DNA from: Nymphaea colorata
Lineage: Eukaryota > Streptophyta > Magnoliopsida > Nymphaeales > Nymphaeaceae
Length of the DNA: 64,000 nucleotides
Assembly: GCF_008831285.2 (NCBI RefSeq)
Contig: NC_045139.1
Coordinates: 11,876,704-11,940,703 of the forward strand
Direction: 5' to 3'
The translations under genes and the position numbers were made by a program. Positions 20,561 to 33,478 of this stretch are shown here, piece after piece; position 1 is the first letter of the stretch; the number at the start of each line of letters is the position of its first letter. The notes under the pieces were generated by a model. That model made no database searches. It was given only the letters and a program-made list of their open reading frames with translations, and had not been told where the DNA came from.

Positions 20561-20884
20561 CAAATGCAGGCATGAAGTAAAACAAGAAAAACAAGAAAGT
20601 AAGTTAATGATAGAATATAATATCATAAAAAGTCATACCTAACATTTTTTTGTCTCTCGAGTTAATGGAAGTAAATTTCACATTCTTATTTGATGTTTCT
20701 CTGTAGGCCATGATTTTCATTTCGAAAACTATAAGAAATATAGTTCATTCTGAAGTTATAAGTACAAGATATGCTTCAGATTTTATTTTTTTTTAAAAAA
20801 AAAAACTTTGGATTTAGTAAAAAGAAAAAAAACAGCACGGATTTGTCATTTTTCCAAAATATTCTTAAAATGTTAGAGCAACTA

Positions 20885-21005
20885 ATGATTAGGGCCCAAA
20901 ATGATCTGCAACAGGCCTGTTACCCATCCCATTTAAATTGGGGCCGGGCCTGGCCCGAACTTAAACAGGTCCCGGGTCTAGACCTTTTATCTAGTCCCTG
21001 TCCAT
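20885..21005. repeat. GGCC-rich MITE-like fragment
   Basis: A short GC-rich island (gggcccaaaatgatc ... ggggccgggcctggcccgaac) in AT-rich DNA. Similar islands occur at 24000-24170, 24480-24620, 27040-27240, 28000-28080, 42465-42735 and 56690-56800. Several end in gatgcccaccctt, which resembles the ends of non-autonomous hAT-type elements. The assignment to hAT is inference. Confidence 0.45.
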
Positions 21006-22050
21006 GAAGAATTTGGTCATTTTAGTCAGAATTTTGCAAAATCAGTAAAGTCACTTTTCATTAATAAAAAACTGGCAAGTTCTCTACACCAATAAAGCGT
21101 CTATTGTAAATCACAATCAAACCATAGATGACTTCTCATCAAACACAGATTCGATATATATATCCCCCACAACAAAAATGAAGAGAATCAATTGAATGTC
21201 ATAAAGGTCTCACAGAAGTATGACATATGAATTACATGAATCTCTGAAATATCTTGCGTACATCATGAATATAAATAAAATACAATAAGAATCACACTAG
21301 AAGAACTGAAATATTCTATGTACATAAATGAATATCTTTCACATATTTAAAACTAAAAATTTTAGCATATAAATTTGATTCAAAGAAAAAATTAATCAAA
21401 CACCTGAAGAGTTAGAATTGAAATATGAATAAAAAATTCTATACAAATTTACCAAAGTAAGCATAGAAACAACTCTACAATAAACTACTTCATTACCAAA
21501 AAAGCATTTAACTTTCAACAAACTACAGAAACAAGATTTTGTATGGAAAAGAAATACATTAAACAAATTTTATATACAACAACTTTTAGTATATGACTAA
21601 AAGAACATATATACCGTAATAAAATTTTATGTTGCATCACATTCTACTTCACCACCAGAAGAACCTTCCACTTTCAACAAACTACAAAAACAAGATTCTA
21701 AGCACATTAATATCATAAGAAAAAGGTTAATTGATTAAACAAGTATTGACCATATTACCTTTCATGTAAATCATTATTTAGATCTTGAATCCAATGTGCA
21801 AGCAAACTAGAATTTCAACTATTTGAGGAGAGCTTCAGCATTTATAATCCTTAACAACTCTTCATATTGTGTTTAATGCAGACTCTGGTGTAACTATAGA
21901 TATTGGAATTGTTAATACATCTTGATAATCCTTGATAAAATTTGGTAGTTATCTTCATTGTTCTTCTATCATAATAGTATGTCAAATTCTTCACCATTCT
22001 AACCTCATAGAGTTTATCATACTAATAACTTCTAAATACGAACGAAGCAC
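21006..22050. other. AT-rich stretch, no gene seen
   Basis: No exon, motif or larger repeat recognised. It may include the decayed 3' end of the neighbouring hAT element. Confidence 0.35.
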
Positions 22051-22905
22051 TTAGATAGAGAAAGAATTTCTATAATACCTCTTGAAATCATCAACTTCTT
22101 GAGATACAAGATTACTAGCACTTGCAATTGAAGATCCTCTTTGACATGTAGAATGCACATTTTCATACTTAGCATACAATTTAAGAAGACTAGTTTCAAT
22201 TTTGTTAAATTGATCTCTTACATTATCATCATCCAACTTGCCAACCAAATATCTCACATATACCAACTTATACTTGGGTGTAAAACGTGTGCAATTGCAA
22301 ATATGACATTGTAATCTTTCTAGTACTTGTCAAAATTTTCTTTCATTCTATGTGTTAAAGGCTTTATATAATTATTATGAGAAAAACAATGGTGATGCAA
22401 ATGTGCATAAATCTTATATATTTAATAAAAAACAAATTGAATGTTACTTTTTTTTTGTGGAAGTGAAAACACTAGTTAAAATATCTTCAGAAAATGGCAA
22501 AGAGAACTTGCACAATCCCATTGAGCTGCCTAAGGTAAATCCATATAATTAGCATCAATAACAGCTAATTCTTTAAATGTTTCTCTGTAATATAATACAT
22601 GTTTCAACATTAGAAAAGTAGAATTCAAAATTCCAATGATTAGGCACATCATATGATAATCTTTTCATTTTGCTCGATCCCAGTGTGCCAATACAATATA
22701 TGAATCTATGTAATCTTTTTGGTGATCCTTTCACAAACTTTACACTCTCTTGAATTTTTTAAATTACTTCATGAATATCTCACCTACCTTCTTTTGTCAA
22801 TATATTTGCCAGTCACACATAGATATCCCAACATTTGCAATGAAGTCCACATATCACATGTTAATGAGACTCAAGAAACAATCTGGCAGCCTATATTTAA
22901 TTGGC
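22051..22905 (-). pseudogene. hAT-superfamily transposase remnant (A)
   Basis: Reading the minus strand from about 22890 downward, the order of hAT transposase segments is intact although stops and frameshifts interrupt it. First come a decayed MWTS segment and YLCVTGKYID-like sequence (about 22880-22790). Next is a region with KENFDKY and DYNVIFAIA (about 22360-22290). Last is an open frame 22266-22051 starting MVYVRYLVGKLDDDN and containing KLYAKYE, typical of the mid/C-terminal hAT-like domain. The catalytic core is not complete. A related fragment lies at 31290-31720. Confidence 0.75.
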
Positions 22906-22924
22906 TAATAATGATTATAGACTA

Positions 22925-23175
22925 CATGGTTTAACGGAGAAAGACAATACATAATTTTTTTAATTCAAGTAGAAAAAAGTTTGAAACCCTTCTGTACCTG
23001 ACCATACATCTTCATAACAATCGGAAGCTTAACCCCCAGCAAGTTTTCACTTTAATTAGAGAAAAGTTTGAACATTTTTTTTGTGGTGCATTCATTAACT
23101 ACACTTAAATATCATCTAAACAAGTGGTGGAACTCACATAAGCACTTCTGAGTTCCAATATTTGCACCACTGTCA
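22925..23175. repeat. Duplicated block V
   Basis: It aligns with 57508-57835 (aatacataattttt, ttcaagtagaaaaaagtttg, gcattcattaactacac, aacaagtggtggaac). The 57.5-kb copy has an extra segment between the two halves. Confidence 0.8.
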
Positions 23176-24221
23176 CTTTAAAGAAAAGCCAAGCAGATCA
23201 AAAGAACCCCCACTATTCTTTTGTCTCCTTCGGGAGGTACTTGGGATTCTTTGAAAAAATAATTTGACTTTTGTATTTACAACTTAATCTTCATTATGCT
23301 ATTTCATCAAAATTAATTGTCTAAATGTTTCTCATCAGATTTATTCCATGAAGATATGCAAATATATAGAATAATGGGTATTACCCCATTGCACTTAGAA
23401 CAGGTTTAAAATCCAAAACCTCAAAATTTAGTACTAAAATGATTTTTGTGTAATATAACCTTATAATACGATCTGAGGGTATATTATGCTAGTCAATTTT
23501 TTGAGTTAAATGCAATTTTGATCAAAAAATAATTGATGTCTCTTAAAATAACATAATTTTGATAATTGAAAAAACAAAACTTTTCATAAGAACAACTTCA
23601 ATTAACGCGTTCTGTGTATTTAAATTAGTGGATATAAACATACTAGGATGCTATATTTTGTTTAAGAGAAATTGGTAATCATCTTGGTTGTTGATCCTTT
23701 CAAGATAAATGGTTGAAAGAAAACTAGTGAAGAAAAGTTCTTCAGGCATTAGATCATGGGGCTATGCATTGTAGTGATGCATTTAGATGGCGATTAGATC
23801 ATGGGGCTATTCATGTTCAACAATGTAGACAATATGAATGCATGGACAGAGATTCATGGCCATAGTTAATTTGATCAATTTTAGCTGGGATTCGGTAAAT
23901 TCTGAAAAAATAATTCATCATTCCATATTCATTGCATGTAATTTTTTATTTTTATTTTGACATAGCTTTCTCATAAAAAGTCTTCTGCTTTTTTTTTAAT
24001 GTTTGCTTTAAGGCCAGGCATCCAGTCGGGCTGGACCAATGCTCAACAAAGCAAGGCTCGGACTGGCCCAAAGCATTTGCCAACAGCCCAAGTCTAGGCC
24101 CCCTAGTTATCATACTGAACCTGACCGTCAACTTTATGTCTGTCGGGTACCTGGTTAGATGTCTACCTATAATTTGAAACCCTTAACATTTCATATTTTA
24201 ATATCCCAAAGACCCTTGGTA

Positions 24222-24350
24222 ATGTGCTAAGAGTTTCTAAGAGAGCCATTAGCTACACATGAAAAGTTTTTAAGGAAGCCATCAGCAACACATGAAAATT
24301 TTTGAATGGAGTCATTGGTAATGCACCAAGAGTTTCTAAAAAAACTAACT
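24222..24350. repeat. Short ~40-bp minisatellite
   Basis: Three to four degenerate units of the form (aatgcac)(c)aagagtttctaa..agccatt(ag)cacatgaaaa. A (TA)n tract at 24358-24391 and a CA run follow immediately. Confidence 0.6.
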
Positions 24351-24356
24351 GTCAAC

Positions 24357-24357
<1 letters not shown>

Positions 24358-24391
<34 letters not shown>
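24358..24391. repeat. (TA)n microsatellite
   Basis: Pure TA tract followed by acacacacac. Confidence 0.9.
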
Positions 24392-24401
<10 letters not shown>

Positions 24402-26028
24402 GACACATACTTATAAGAGTTAGAAAAAAACAAAATGAAAAATGTTAATAAATGAATTTTAAATATGTGTACATATATCGGGCAGAATTGGGCCCCCAGA
24501 TGCCTGACTTTGGTAAGCTCGGCCAGGCAAATTTTTTTAATCGGGCTAGCCTATGTGTCAAATAACCAGCCCTAGCTTGGCCCGCAGCCTACCCTTAATT
24601 TACTTAGGGGGAACTGCCTTTCACAAGAAACTCCCAAGACCATACTCTTATACTTCAAAGGTTCGGACTTGCTTCGAGGTCTAGGCCCCCGTTTTTGCTC
24701 TTTGATGGCACTGCTTGAGAAAGCATAAAAATTATTTTGACTGGTACCTACCATGAACACTAATGGTATGCAATTGTGTTCTTCAAGAGTAGAAACAAAG
24801 ATGCATGCATTCATAAAATTGGAGCCAGCATTACTGTTTGCAACTTTATAACTAAACAGCATGTTGAAAAAGCTAAATCAGATGACCTTCATAAAAGACT
24901 AGAGAGTATAAATTTGTATGCGAGATGAAGGAAATTCTTTAAAGTTTATATGTAACTCCTTACATCTGTTTATTGTTTTCGTCAGTCACTTTTGTTAGAG
25001 GTAGTGTTTGATTTAGAAACCCCTTGTCAATCTGCTGCTATGAAAAGTTTGCATGCTGGTATGGATGCAACAAGCCCATGTGCACCTCCATGTTTCTTTA
25101 TTTGCAATTATTTAGTGTTGTGTCATACTGGTAGTTGCACTTACTTAAATGCATACAAATCTCACTACTGCATAAGATTCAACATTTCTATATAATTGGT
25201 GTTGGATCTTTATTAGATCTCAGTCAAATTCAAATTCTACTATGAAAGTTGAAACTGCATGTTGGATCTGAATCCACTAGTAGTGGTGTGGTGTGGCCAA
25301 ACGTACATACTTAACCGTGTTTACTAGCAGTGAAGATAAACATGAGAGTGATTTTTTCTTTTTGGCTGTAGATAAACATGTTAAGTAGATCTCGAACCTG
25401 TTCCAGGTCCATGATTTGGGCCCTTGGCTCCGCCCCTGCTTATGGCATAACAGTCTTTTTTATCAAAGCAGGTCATTTATTAGGGCATCTGATGGAGTGG
25501 CTGACGTGTAACATCAAGTGGTTGAGTACCATATAGGAAGAATATCTTAAAAAATAAATCTTCTCCACCCATCATGTTACGCTGTTAAGTTAATTAAAAT
25601 AAGAATCACATGCATTTTACTGGTACTTACTTTATTATTCTAAAATGGAGTTGTGTTTTTCATAAGAAATTACAAAAATACCCTCGTATTTTTAAAGTGC
25701 AAATACGAATAGAAGGTCATCAGTGTGATGTACTCTTTGAAAATAACAAAAATCCTGTCTGAGCTGGACGGCCTCCTGGATAAGGGGTACGCTAGCAATA
25801 TAATTATCAATATGATTAGCTGCTTGTCCATTAGGATGTGGACTCACAATCTTGTCTTGGGATTTGTGCTACAAGTCAAATTCATGATTCAACCTAAATT
25901 GTATTTAAATTCGAAATTGGCTTTCAAATTGAAGTTTTTTATGTGAAATTCTTTTGTAAGATTTTGAAATTACATTATCAATTGAGATGAAAAAATTTGA
26001 GGTGTTAACAATTACATAATTGTACACG

Positions 26029-26249
26029 CTACCGTAGGTCTTTCCTGAATGATGCTGAAAGCTCAAAAAACTTATGATATAACAATGGTTTGAAAACAGT
26101 ATCACGTGCTTGTGTACCAATGTATGTTGTCAAATGTTGTGCCTCTCTTCTAGCAGCTTGGCCCAATAGGTTCATTGCTATCATGTGTTTTGAGCTATTT
26201 CTTAAGTTCGCAATAGCCAAAGCTTGAATAATGCCGTGTGTAGAAGGGC
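26029..26249 (-). other. Unidentified coding-like exon
   Basis: On the minus strand a good acceptor (tttttcttgtag) ends at 26250. The following frame stays open for about 73 codons with protein-like composition (for example GIIQALAIANLRNSSKHM and EAQHLTTYIGTQARDT), up to a stop at about 26029. It lies just downstream, in the same orientation, of the CACTA transposase remnant, so it may be a further transposon exon or a captured host exon. I do not recognise the family. Confidence 0.35.
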
Positions 26250-26427
26250 CTACAAGAAAAACAAATAAAGTTTGTATATGTGAATCACAATATGGTGATA
26301 GACTAATGGACTATCAGTTTTCCCATTTTCATTCATTAACAGTAGGACGTGCATTAGTTGTCTGCTCTTCACTACCTGTACCTTCACTCCACGGTCTCGT
26401 TTTCTTTCTCTACATGTGAGTCAATCT

Positions 26428-26700
26428 CATATGGTCTACAATAAAGCTGGATGCATTTGAAAATGTTGCCATCTAAGAAAGTCAAATACACACACTCCTT
26501 CAGCCCATAACAAATTCAATTGATCGACCAACCAAAGGTTGTAAACATACATCCACGCCATTCGTGTTTGGAGCTCTTGGTTCTGAGATTATTAATGACA
26601 ACAAAATATATGGTTGCTTAATGCATATATAATGTGGCATATTATATATCACCAGCATCAGAGGTAATCCGCTGTAGGTTGAGCTTATATACCTCATACC
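26428..26700 (-). pseudogene. CACTA (En/Spm) TNP2-type transposase remnant
   Basis: The minus-strand frame contains YSGLPLMLVIYNMPHYICI, then SLIISEPRAP and VDVCLQPLVG. This corresponds to the well-conserved block of plant Transposase_21 proteins (WPVxLxxYNLPP, PGPxAPG, IDVYLQPL). After a frame change, about 26490-26430 continues with HFQMHPALL and TI-D, matching the RAALMWTINDFPAYG region. It is a short internal piece with stops, and no CACTA termini were seen. Confidence 0.7.
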
Positions 26701-26724
26701 CCATTGAAGAGGGCTTTAATTACT

Positions 26725-28760
26725 TCCTACTAGGTTTCTCAATTTCAAGTGTTTTTTTGAGGTACATTATGTTCCTTATTACATGGTTTCTCATTCCAAT
26801 TTTTATCATAAGGTTTCCTCATTTCGGGTTTTTGCTTCACAATCACAAATACCTAAAACCCATTTGTGTGATGTGCTTTCTAAAAAGATTTTCTGTCATT
26901 CCCTTCATATTGCATGAAGAGAAATGGTTGGCTTTTGCATCAAATGTAGGTTGGATTGGTGGACAAGGGGATATGTAAGGCACATAATTAATGGATTCGA
27001 GAGGCGGCCGTGAGGGAAATTGGAAGCAAGAGTGTTGGACTGCCCAAGCCTGGTTTAAAGTTGCGTTGGACCTATGCCCGGACCCAACCATCAAGGTCTA
27101 AACAAAAACCTGGCCCAACCCGACAGATTTTAATTAAAAAACATTTTAAATATATGTTTGTGATGAAAAATATATATTTTTGATTGATCAGGGCCGAGTA
27201 CCCTAGAGCCCATTTGATACTTAGCCCGATGCCCACCCTTAAAACGTGTCATGCAGTTTTCCTGTGATACTCTTCAATAGCATTTGTGTTGCTCCAATAT
27301 ATTGTAGCTCCTCCCTAATGAAATGGGCCTGTACCCTAGCTTCATTTTGACTACCAAATGTTGAGGTCCAAAGAATTCCAAAGGGGGCCTTCAAGTTACT
27401 AAAAAAGATACCAAGTTCATCAAAATACATATGTTATGTGGGTTCATGCATGATTCTGTATGCAGATACAACCGAAAACATGGTGCATAGTGACATGCAC
27501 AGTACATATGTCGGGCAAACAAGTAAATCTCTAAAACAATATCAAGAAAGTGAAGCGTGTAGTTGGTTAACACCAATTCTTTATGCATGTGTATTAACTA
27601 AAGAGCTTTATTACCTTTTGTTTTGATCCATCTGACTTTCTAAGTTGATACAAGGATAGTCGGAAGCCTTTTAGCGGTGTTTGACAACAGCAATAGCTTG
27701 TTACTGTTCCATGAATGCATGAAAGATTGTAATAGAGTCTTATTTGATTGTTATGTAATCATTAGGGTAAATTCAAGGAACAGTAACAATCTAACAGTTC
27801 TCATTATCAAATGGACGCTTTATAGGAGACAGTGAGAGTAATAAGTTATTAGCAAAAGAGTTGTTATATTAAAAATTCAAAAACAGAATTGCCACAATGA
27901 TTAGGTGGTTATAATTTTCTAAAGCATAGAAGTGAATTTGGCCTCCCAATATAAGTTCCATTTCTCTTCAGTAAGTGTGGACATTGGGCCAATTAGTTGA
28001 CATCTGGGCCGGGCCGATAAAAAAAATCGTCAGGCCAGGCTGGCTTGTGTTGGGCACCCAGCCGGCAAAGTGCGCTGATAGTCATTTCACTTAGAAACTC
28101 TCGGCGCAATGCCAATATTTCTCTTTGGAGCATTTAGTGCATTATCAAAGGTTCTTTTACAATACAATCTCTTGGCACGTTGTTGAGGATTTTTAAGATA
28201 TAAAAGGTAAAATGTTAAGGGTTTCAAATAGAGAGACAGACATTGTATCAGTTACCCAACAGGTATGAAGTTTCGAGCCCAGTCCGATAGCTAAGTGGAC
28301 CAGGCTTAGGTACCTGGAAAGGCAACAAGCCACCCGAGCCTGACTTTGTCAAGCCTTGGACCAGCCTGGCCTGATGCCCAGCCTTGATTTGCAGCCTTAC
28401 CCAGAATGGAAGAGAGAGAGAGAGAGAGGCGGTCCAAGTACTGTTGGATAATTTGATGCACAACCTTGATTGGCAGCGTTATAGAGACACAGAGAGGTCC
28501 AAAGTGTCAAAGAATTTGATGCCCACCCTGATTTGCAGCCTTATAGAGAGAGAGGGACCAAGTGTTGGGCAATTGGGTATACATGGTCGGTTGAAATCCA
28601 GAAAACTCCAAAGAGTTTTTTGATCGCATTTTCGAAGGCAACTGTTGGGGGTCAAAGCTCTCTACCTTCATTTAAAGGCATATTATTTGCCAATTTTGAA
28701 AGAGTGGTTTATGTTTTCATTTCTTTGCTTAATTTGACCCAAATAGGGAGTTTCGCGTTG
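26725..28760. repeat. Duplicated block S (copy 1)
   Basis: Collinear with 42125-43805, and its right part with 63300-63790. Shared anchors include aggtttctcaatttca, acaagggga(a)atatgtaaggc, gaactacaatatatt-type sequence, ggatagtcg(g)aagc, tttggcctcccaatat and the ccaagtgttgg..aatt(t)ggt stretch. It contains a minus-strand open frame (27239-27430) that is broken in the other copy, and a GGCC-rich MITE-like segment at about 27040-27240. Confidence 0.85.
28371..28575. repeat. Three-unit tandem repeat with GA runs
   Basis: Units begin ctgatgcccagcc (28371), ttgatgcacaacc (28453) and ttgatgcccaccc (28516). Each continues tgattgcagc..ttatagagagagag..gtccaagtg. The corresponding places at 43580 and 63590 have a single unit, so the expansion is local. 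Confidence 0.7.
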
Positions 28761-28922
28761 CTTGCCCAAACACATGGCATGTTGAGGCCTGGTGTGCAAC
28801 TCGGTCTGTTATTATTACAGTCATATTCTCGTCATTTTCACCATCCTGGACACTTGCCTAACCATTCAGCACTAAACTAGAAAAGGAAGGTTTTTGTTAA
28901 CTCTGCCTTGGTCAAATTTCAA

Positions 28923-28925
<3 letters not shown>

Positions 28926-28971
<46 letters not shown>
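28926..28971. repeat. (TA)n microsatellite
   Basis: About 23 TA units just beyond the end of block S. Confidence 0.95.
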
Positions 28972-28972
<1 letters not shown>

Positions 28973-29454
28973 CTTTAAAAGTATTTTTATTGAGCTGGTA
29001 TTAAAATTTTCATTTTTTTTGGGTTCCCTTTTGAAATTATGAAAATATAATTCGATTCTTAAGGAAACTTTTGCATGCATATATGCACACATGGCCGTGG
29101 GAGGTGAGGGCCTATATGTCTCAGAAAGTCAATGAACAAGATATCTAATGTTTCAATATATATCAACCCATACAAAGCTACTCGTGTGCCGATCAGACAC
29201 GTTATTAAAAGGCAATTCCAATTTTTAGCTTGTTTTTTGTGTTGGCAGAGCCAACATATCATTTAGCTTAGGGGAGCAAAAATCTTTCGTTTTTTGCTAG
29301 TGAGGCCTAAAATTTTCAACATCGGCCTAGTATGACTTATTGGGGTTTCAACAAGGGCGAAATTACAACTTTTAAAATTAACTTTTACCTAGTAGATTTT
29401 TTTTTGCAAAATTTCAAGGGAGACTTGGACCGCGCCAATCTCAGCCTATCACCT

Positions 29455-29920
29455 GGGCCTTTGTTAGTATTGATAAAAGTTGTGATCTAAGGCAACATAT
29501 TAGTGTCGGATTGCTTACAGCTTGAAGATATATTTTTAGATTAACTCCGCAAATAGAACAGATGCAGACTGCATTCCTTTCATCCTCATCTGAATTCAAA
29601 ACACCAACAGTACTATTGTCTGAAGCAGATCTGAACACAATTCACTGGCAAGGGATTGGAGTCTGAATGCAATAAAAAGGAAAAGATAGGGATGTCTTTT
29701 TACACTCAAAGATGGAAGCAGGATCAAACATATATTGGCATGGATATTAATCAGATCTTACTTAAAATACTAATCCATATGTAACATGACTCTAGTGGCT
29801 CACAAGAGGCAAAGCCGACCTCCCTTCCCCACCTTTCCCCTCTTCTGGGCTCAGGGCTATTTAACAATATGGGTTGTCTTATGGTACACTCTTCAACTTG
29901 AGTGTCATGCATGCCACTTC
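29455..29920. repeat. Duplicated block X (copy 1)
   Basis: It aligns with 40000-40400. Anchors are ttgataaaagttgtgatcta, tcagtgtcgga(t/c)tgctta, ctttttacactcaaaga and ggatattaat(c/t)agatcttactt. No gene recognised. Confidence 0.85.
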
Positions 29921-30119
29921 ATCATCTGGTATTAGTTTACAGCATTTTCTCATTGTTTTTTTTAACCATCCATCTGCTTTAGATGGGTGGTGTAGGTTAT
30001 ATATATATATATATATGGGATTTGTGGATTACCCTGACTGGGTTTGGACTGATAAATCGTCTGACTTCTCACAGCATATTGCCTGACACATTGCATCAGG
30101 TGGCTGTGATTGGACGTGG

Positions 30120-30805
30120 TTAACTTTTTCATTAATTCAACCATATAATGTATTTCAGTATGGACTTAACCTTTGGAGGGTTGTCATCAGCCTTTGAATA
30201 TTTGTCACAATATGAGGCACAAGTTATTTTCTATACTCTAAAAATCAACGACTGCAAATGCACCAAACTTGCATTCTTCGGTAATTCTTTTCAAAACACA
30301 GGTAAGAAACCAATTTGTAGTTTTCTAACCACAATGTACTCATCATAATGAGCAAATCAACACAAAGTATGAGCTCTAAACTACACAGTCCCTAGCCAAG
30401 GGTAAAAAAAGACTAATTTGCATATTTTGCCTTTATTGATTTACAAATATATTTACAAATTCTTCAAATATACATGATGCCTAATTTCCGATAGTTCAAT
30501 CTTTTAATAAATATATCCAGACGTACAAATGAACTCGAGATGCTAAAAAGTGTAGGATTAAATAAATTCTGATCCTTTTGATGTCTATATGGCCTCCTCA
30601 TCAGTTGACAAATTAACCTAAGATTAATAATTTTAAATGGTTACAAATTAGATTTATAGATCATTTTTCATGATATTTTGAAAAATATATACCTTTTATT
30701 GGTAGAATATGTCTGCATTGTTAGGTATATCAAAAGGGTCTTCAATTCACTGATCAACCAAAGAGCACCATGGATGTCATAATCTAAAGCCTATATATAT
30801 ATATA
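30120..30805. repeat. Duplicated block Z (copy 1)
   Basis: It aligns with 58130-58815 for almost 700 bp. Anchors are attcaaccat(a/g)taatgt, atatttgtcacaatatgagg, aattcttttcaaaacaca and taggattaaataaattctga. Many substitutions, no coding sense. Confidence 0.85.
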
Positions 30806-31289
30806 GACCACACATATACAGTGCTGGAAAGATAGATAATGCATTGCTCCTAAAAATAATTTTTGAAAATTTTACCAGTGTCATGCACATTGGCAATTAG
30901 TCTTCAAATCACTTTGTTTAGGAGTGAAAACCATCCAGGCTTGTATCCAATCTAGTCACTACCAAATTCAACTTAATTGTATTTGTATTCTGACTTGGAC
31001 TTAGACCCATATTTTCTCAATTCTAATTTGCATCGGACTAAAGAAAAATTTGACATTTACTCATAACTGGATTGGATTTTTATCGGATCATAGTCAGCCA
31101 TTAGAGTCAGATTCGAATTCAGTTATAAACTGCATATTGCAACTCAGTTGGGTCCCTAACTTCGTCCACAATTTGTAAAGCATGACGAGAGTTGGCATCC
31201 TCGAAGTGGTCATAAGCAAGCAAGTTCGTAAGTAGGGATGTCAATATATCGGATTTGGATCAGTTACTCGACTGTTCCAACGAGTAGGT
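30806..31289. other. AT-rich intergenic stretch
   Basis: No gene seen. At 31236 the word gggatgtcaat matches the termini of the 35061-35435 element and may be an isolated end of the same family. Confidence 0.35.
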
Positions 31290-31720
31290 ACATTATGTGA
31301 TAATATTTTTATTTTGCACAATTGTAGTTTGCCAACACAATCATGAACTTTGTAATTTTTTTGGTAATCATTTCACAAACTTTATGCAGTCTCGAATTTT
31401 TGAAATTGGTTCATGCATATCTCACACACCTTCTTGAAATACTTTCCTTAGCATGGAATAAGACCTCGGGCTCCCATGAATGTTTTCAGTGTTGACGTTG
31501 TACTCTCATTTGTAGTACAATTATCAACAGTTATAGAAAACAACTTTGATTGAATGTCCCATGAAAGAATTAACAATATGAGGTGGTGGCCAATGTGTAA
31601 AATTAAAAAATAAGAATGCAACTTCCATTTTTTGTCAATATACTAGCCAGTCACACATAGATATCCCAACGTTTGCATTGAAGTCCACATATCACATGTT
31701 AATGAAAATTGAGAAACAGC
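31290..31720 (-). pseudogene. hAT-superfamily transposase remnant (B)
   Basis: The minus strand carries a decayed MWTS/YLCVTG segment at about 31690-31640, homologous to remnant A. It is followed by SITVDNCTTNEST and LKTFMGARG-like sequence (about 31570-31470), the VDNxxxN block of hAT transposases. Then comes the segment corresponding to 22780-22650. The VDNC block is not present in remnant A, so the two preserve different parts of a related element. Confidence 0.75.
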
Positions 31721-33478
31721 CTTTTGTAAACAATTCGAATCACTGCTTTTCCATCTTATAGATTGATAGAATCTCTCTCTTAATTGTCATTAACTGCTAT
31801 AATTCAATTTTAAAACAAAAATTCTACCTACATTATAAAAAAGATTAATAAACACAAACATCTAACATGATAAATGTTTTTATCAATTTAAATTTAACAA
31901 AATAGACAAGTGCTGCATGAGATTAGAAATTGCTAAGGTCATACTGCAGATAACAATATTATTTAAAATTTAAAAGTATGTATATATAGGGGTGTGTGTG
32001 TGTGTGTGTGTGCTAGAGAGCAATGAACAAGTAGTCAAATAGATCTTTTAAGAGTAGTGAACAAACAATCAAACATATCTTTCACAAAGAAGCACAAGCT
32101 CAGGTGCACCATGTTGGTCCCTACACATGTTCAAGACTAACCAAAACTAACATTCGCTCATGACCTAAAGGCTGGTACAGTTCAAATCTAACATAATCCT
32201 GAAACCTGATTTTGGTGCTTGCAACCAAGGAGGGCATGCAGAATGCTGCTCTGATAAAAGAATGATCTTATTGTTATCTACCTTTTGGGTCCCAAGGCAA
32301 ATGATGTATATTAAAGCTTGATAAACTTAATTTGAAGATTACAGAACTCAACCTATCTTTGGATCCATAAAAATAAGTAAACAAGTGATAAAAGTATTCT
32401 TTCAAAAGTAATAAGAAAAACAATTGCCTATTTGGATCATTATAGGTTCAAATGAAACTCATTACCATAAAAGGAGCCCAGCAAGATAGACCCCATTGTT
32501 CAAATACTAACATCTCTGATTTGCTATGCACATGTGATCTCAACTAAACCAACAAGGTGTTTCCACAAATCCACATTAATTGCATATATCTTATTCAGAT
32601 ATGCCACAGAAGGAAGTAACAAGAAGTCTCTGAAATCGTGTGAACATGATAGTAGACAGGTAGGCAATTTGGAGCTGGTATTTGTTATTTGTTAGGTACT
32701 TTAGGAAAACTTGCATAAATGCAAGGATGAAAATCAATAAAGCTTAAGAATAGATAGCGACAAAAAGTTCCTTCCTTGAACTTACACTTATCCTAGTTAA
32801 TACTGAATTATAACAACATAAACAACAAATGAAGTCAAGATTATCTTGAAAAAAATTCATCTGTCAACTAATTGACACTTGACAGTGTGATTATATAGTT
32901 TACTTTCTACCAGTAAGGTATGCAGCAGGTTACAAGTCGCTTATGGGAAATCAGGAGATAAGATCAGCGCTTATTCAACATGCCCACCGAAAGCAAAAAT
33001 GTCTTTGGTAAGAACAGGACATGGAACCATTTGAGGAAGTTATTTGGTCCCTAATAATACCTGTCTGTGTAGGCTGATGCAAGGTTAGCACGAGGCCCAT
33101 AGTGGGGCAAATATTAACAGCATGAACAAAATCCTGAATTGCTTCAGTAATCTGAATCCAATTTTAATGTATTAGATAATCCAATTCTAGAAAGTGGTTT
33201 TGATTGGGGATTTAGAAGATTGAAATAGAGTTCTTTATTGTAAACTCGAAATGATATTTGGATTGTGTTTGTCATGTGATCAAATTTTTGGGAAAATTAC
33301 TAAGTTGCCTTAGGATTTGATTAGGTAAAGTTCCTTGTTTTGATGAAACGTAGGTTTTAAATTGTTAGAAAACATGTGTTTTGATGAATACATTGCTTGT
33401 GTTTTCTTCAGAATTTAAGTGAAGTTTACAAATTCTTATTGAAATATGACTTGGTTACCTTTTGCAACTCAATGCTTA
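31721..33478. other. AT-rich intergenic stretch
   Basis: No gene recognised. A (TG)n run lies at 31988-32011. Confidence 0.4.

Larger units (their letters stand above)
23212..25830 (+). repeat. Second copy of block P, interrupted by other repeats
   Basis: Three separated segments (23212-23641, 24470-24570, about 25605-25825) match 15775-16800 in order and orientation. The intervening DNA includes GGCC-rich islands, a minisatellite and a TA repeat, all absent from the 15.8-kb copy. Similarity stops at about 25825, just where a gene copy would be expected to begin. No CCoAOMT exon follows, and CACTA-related DNA is found instead. Confidence 0.75.
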
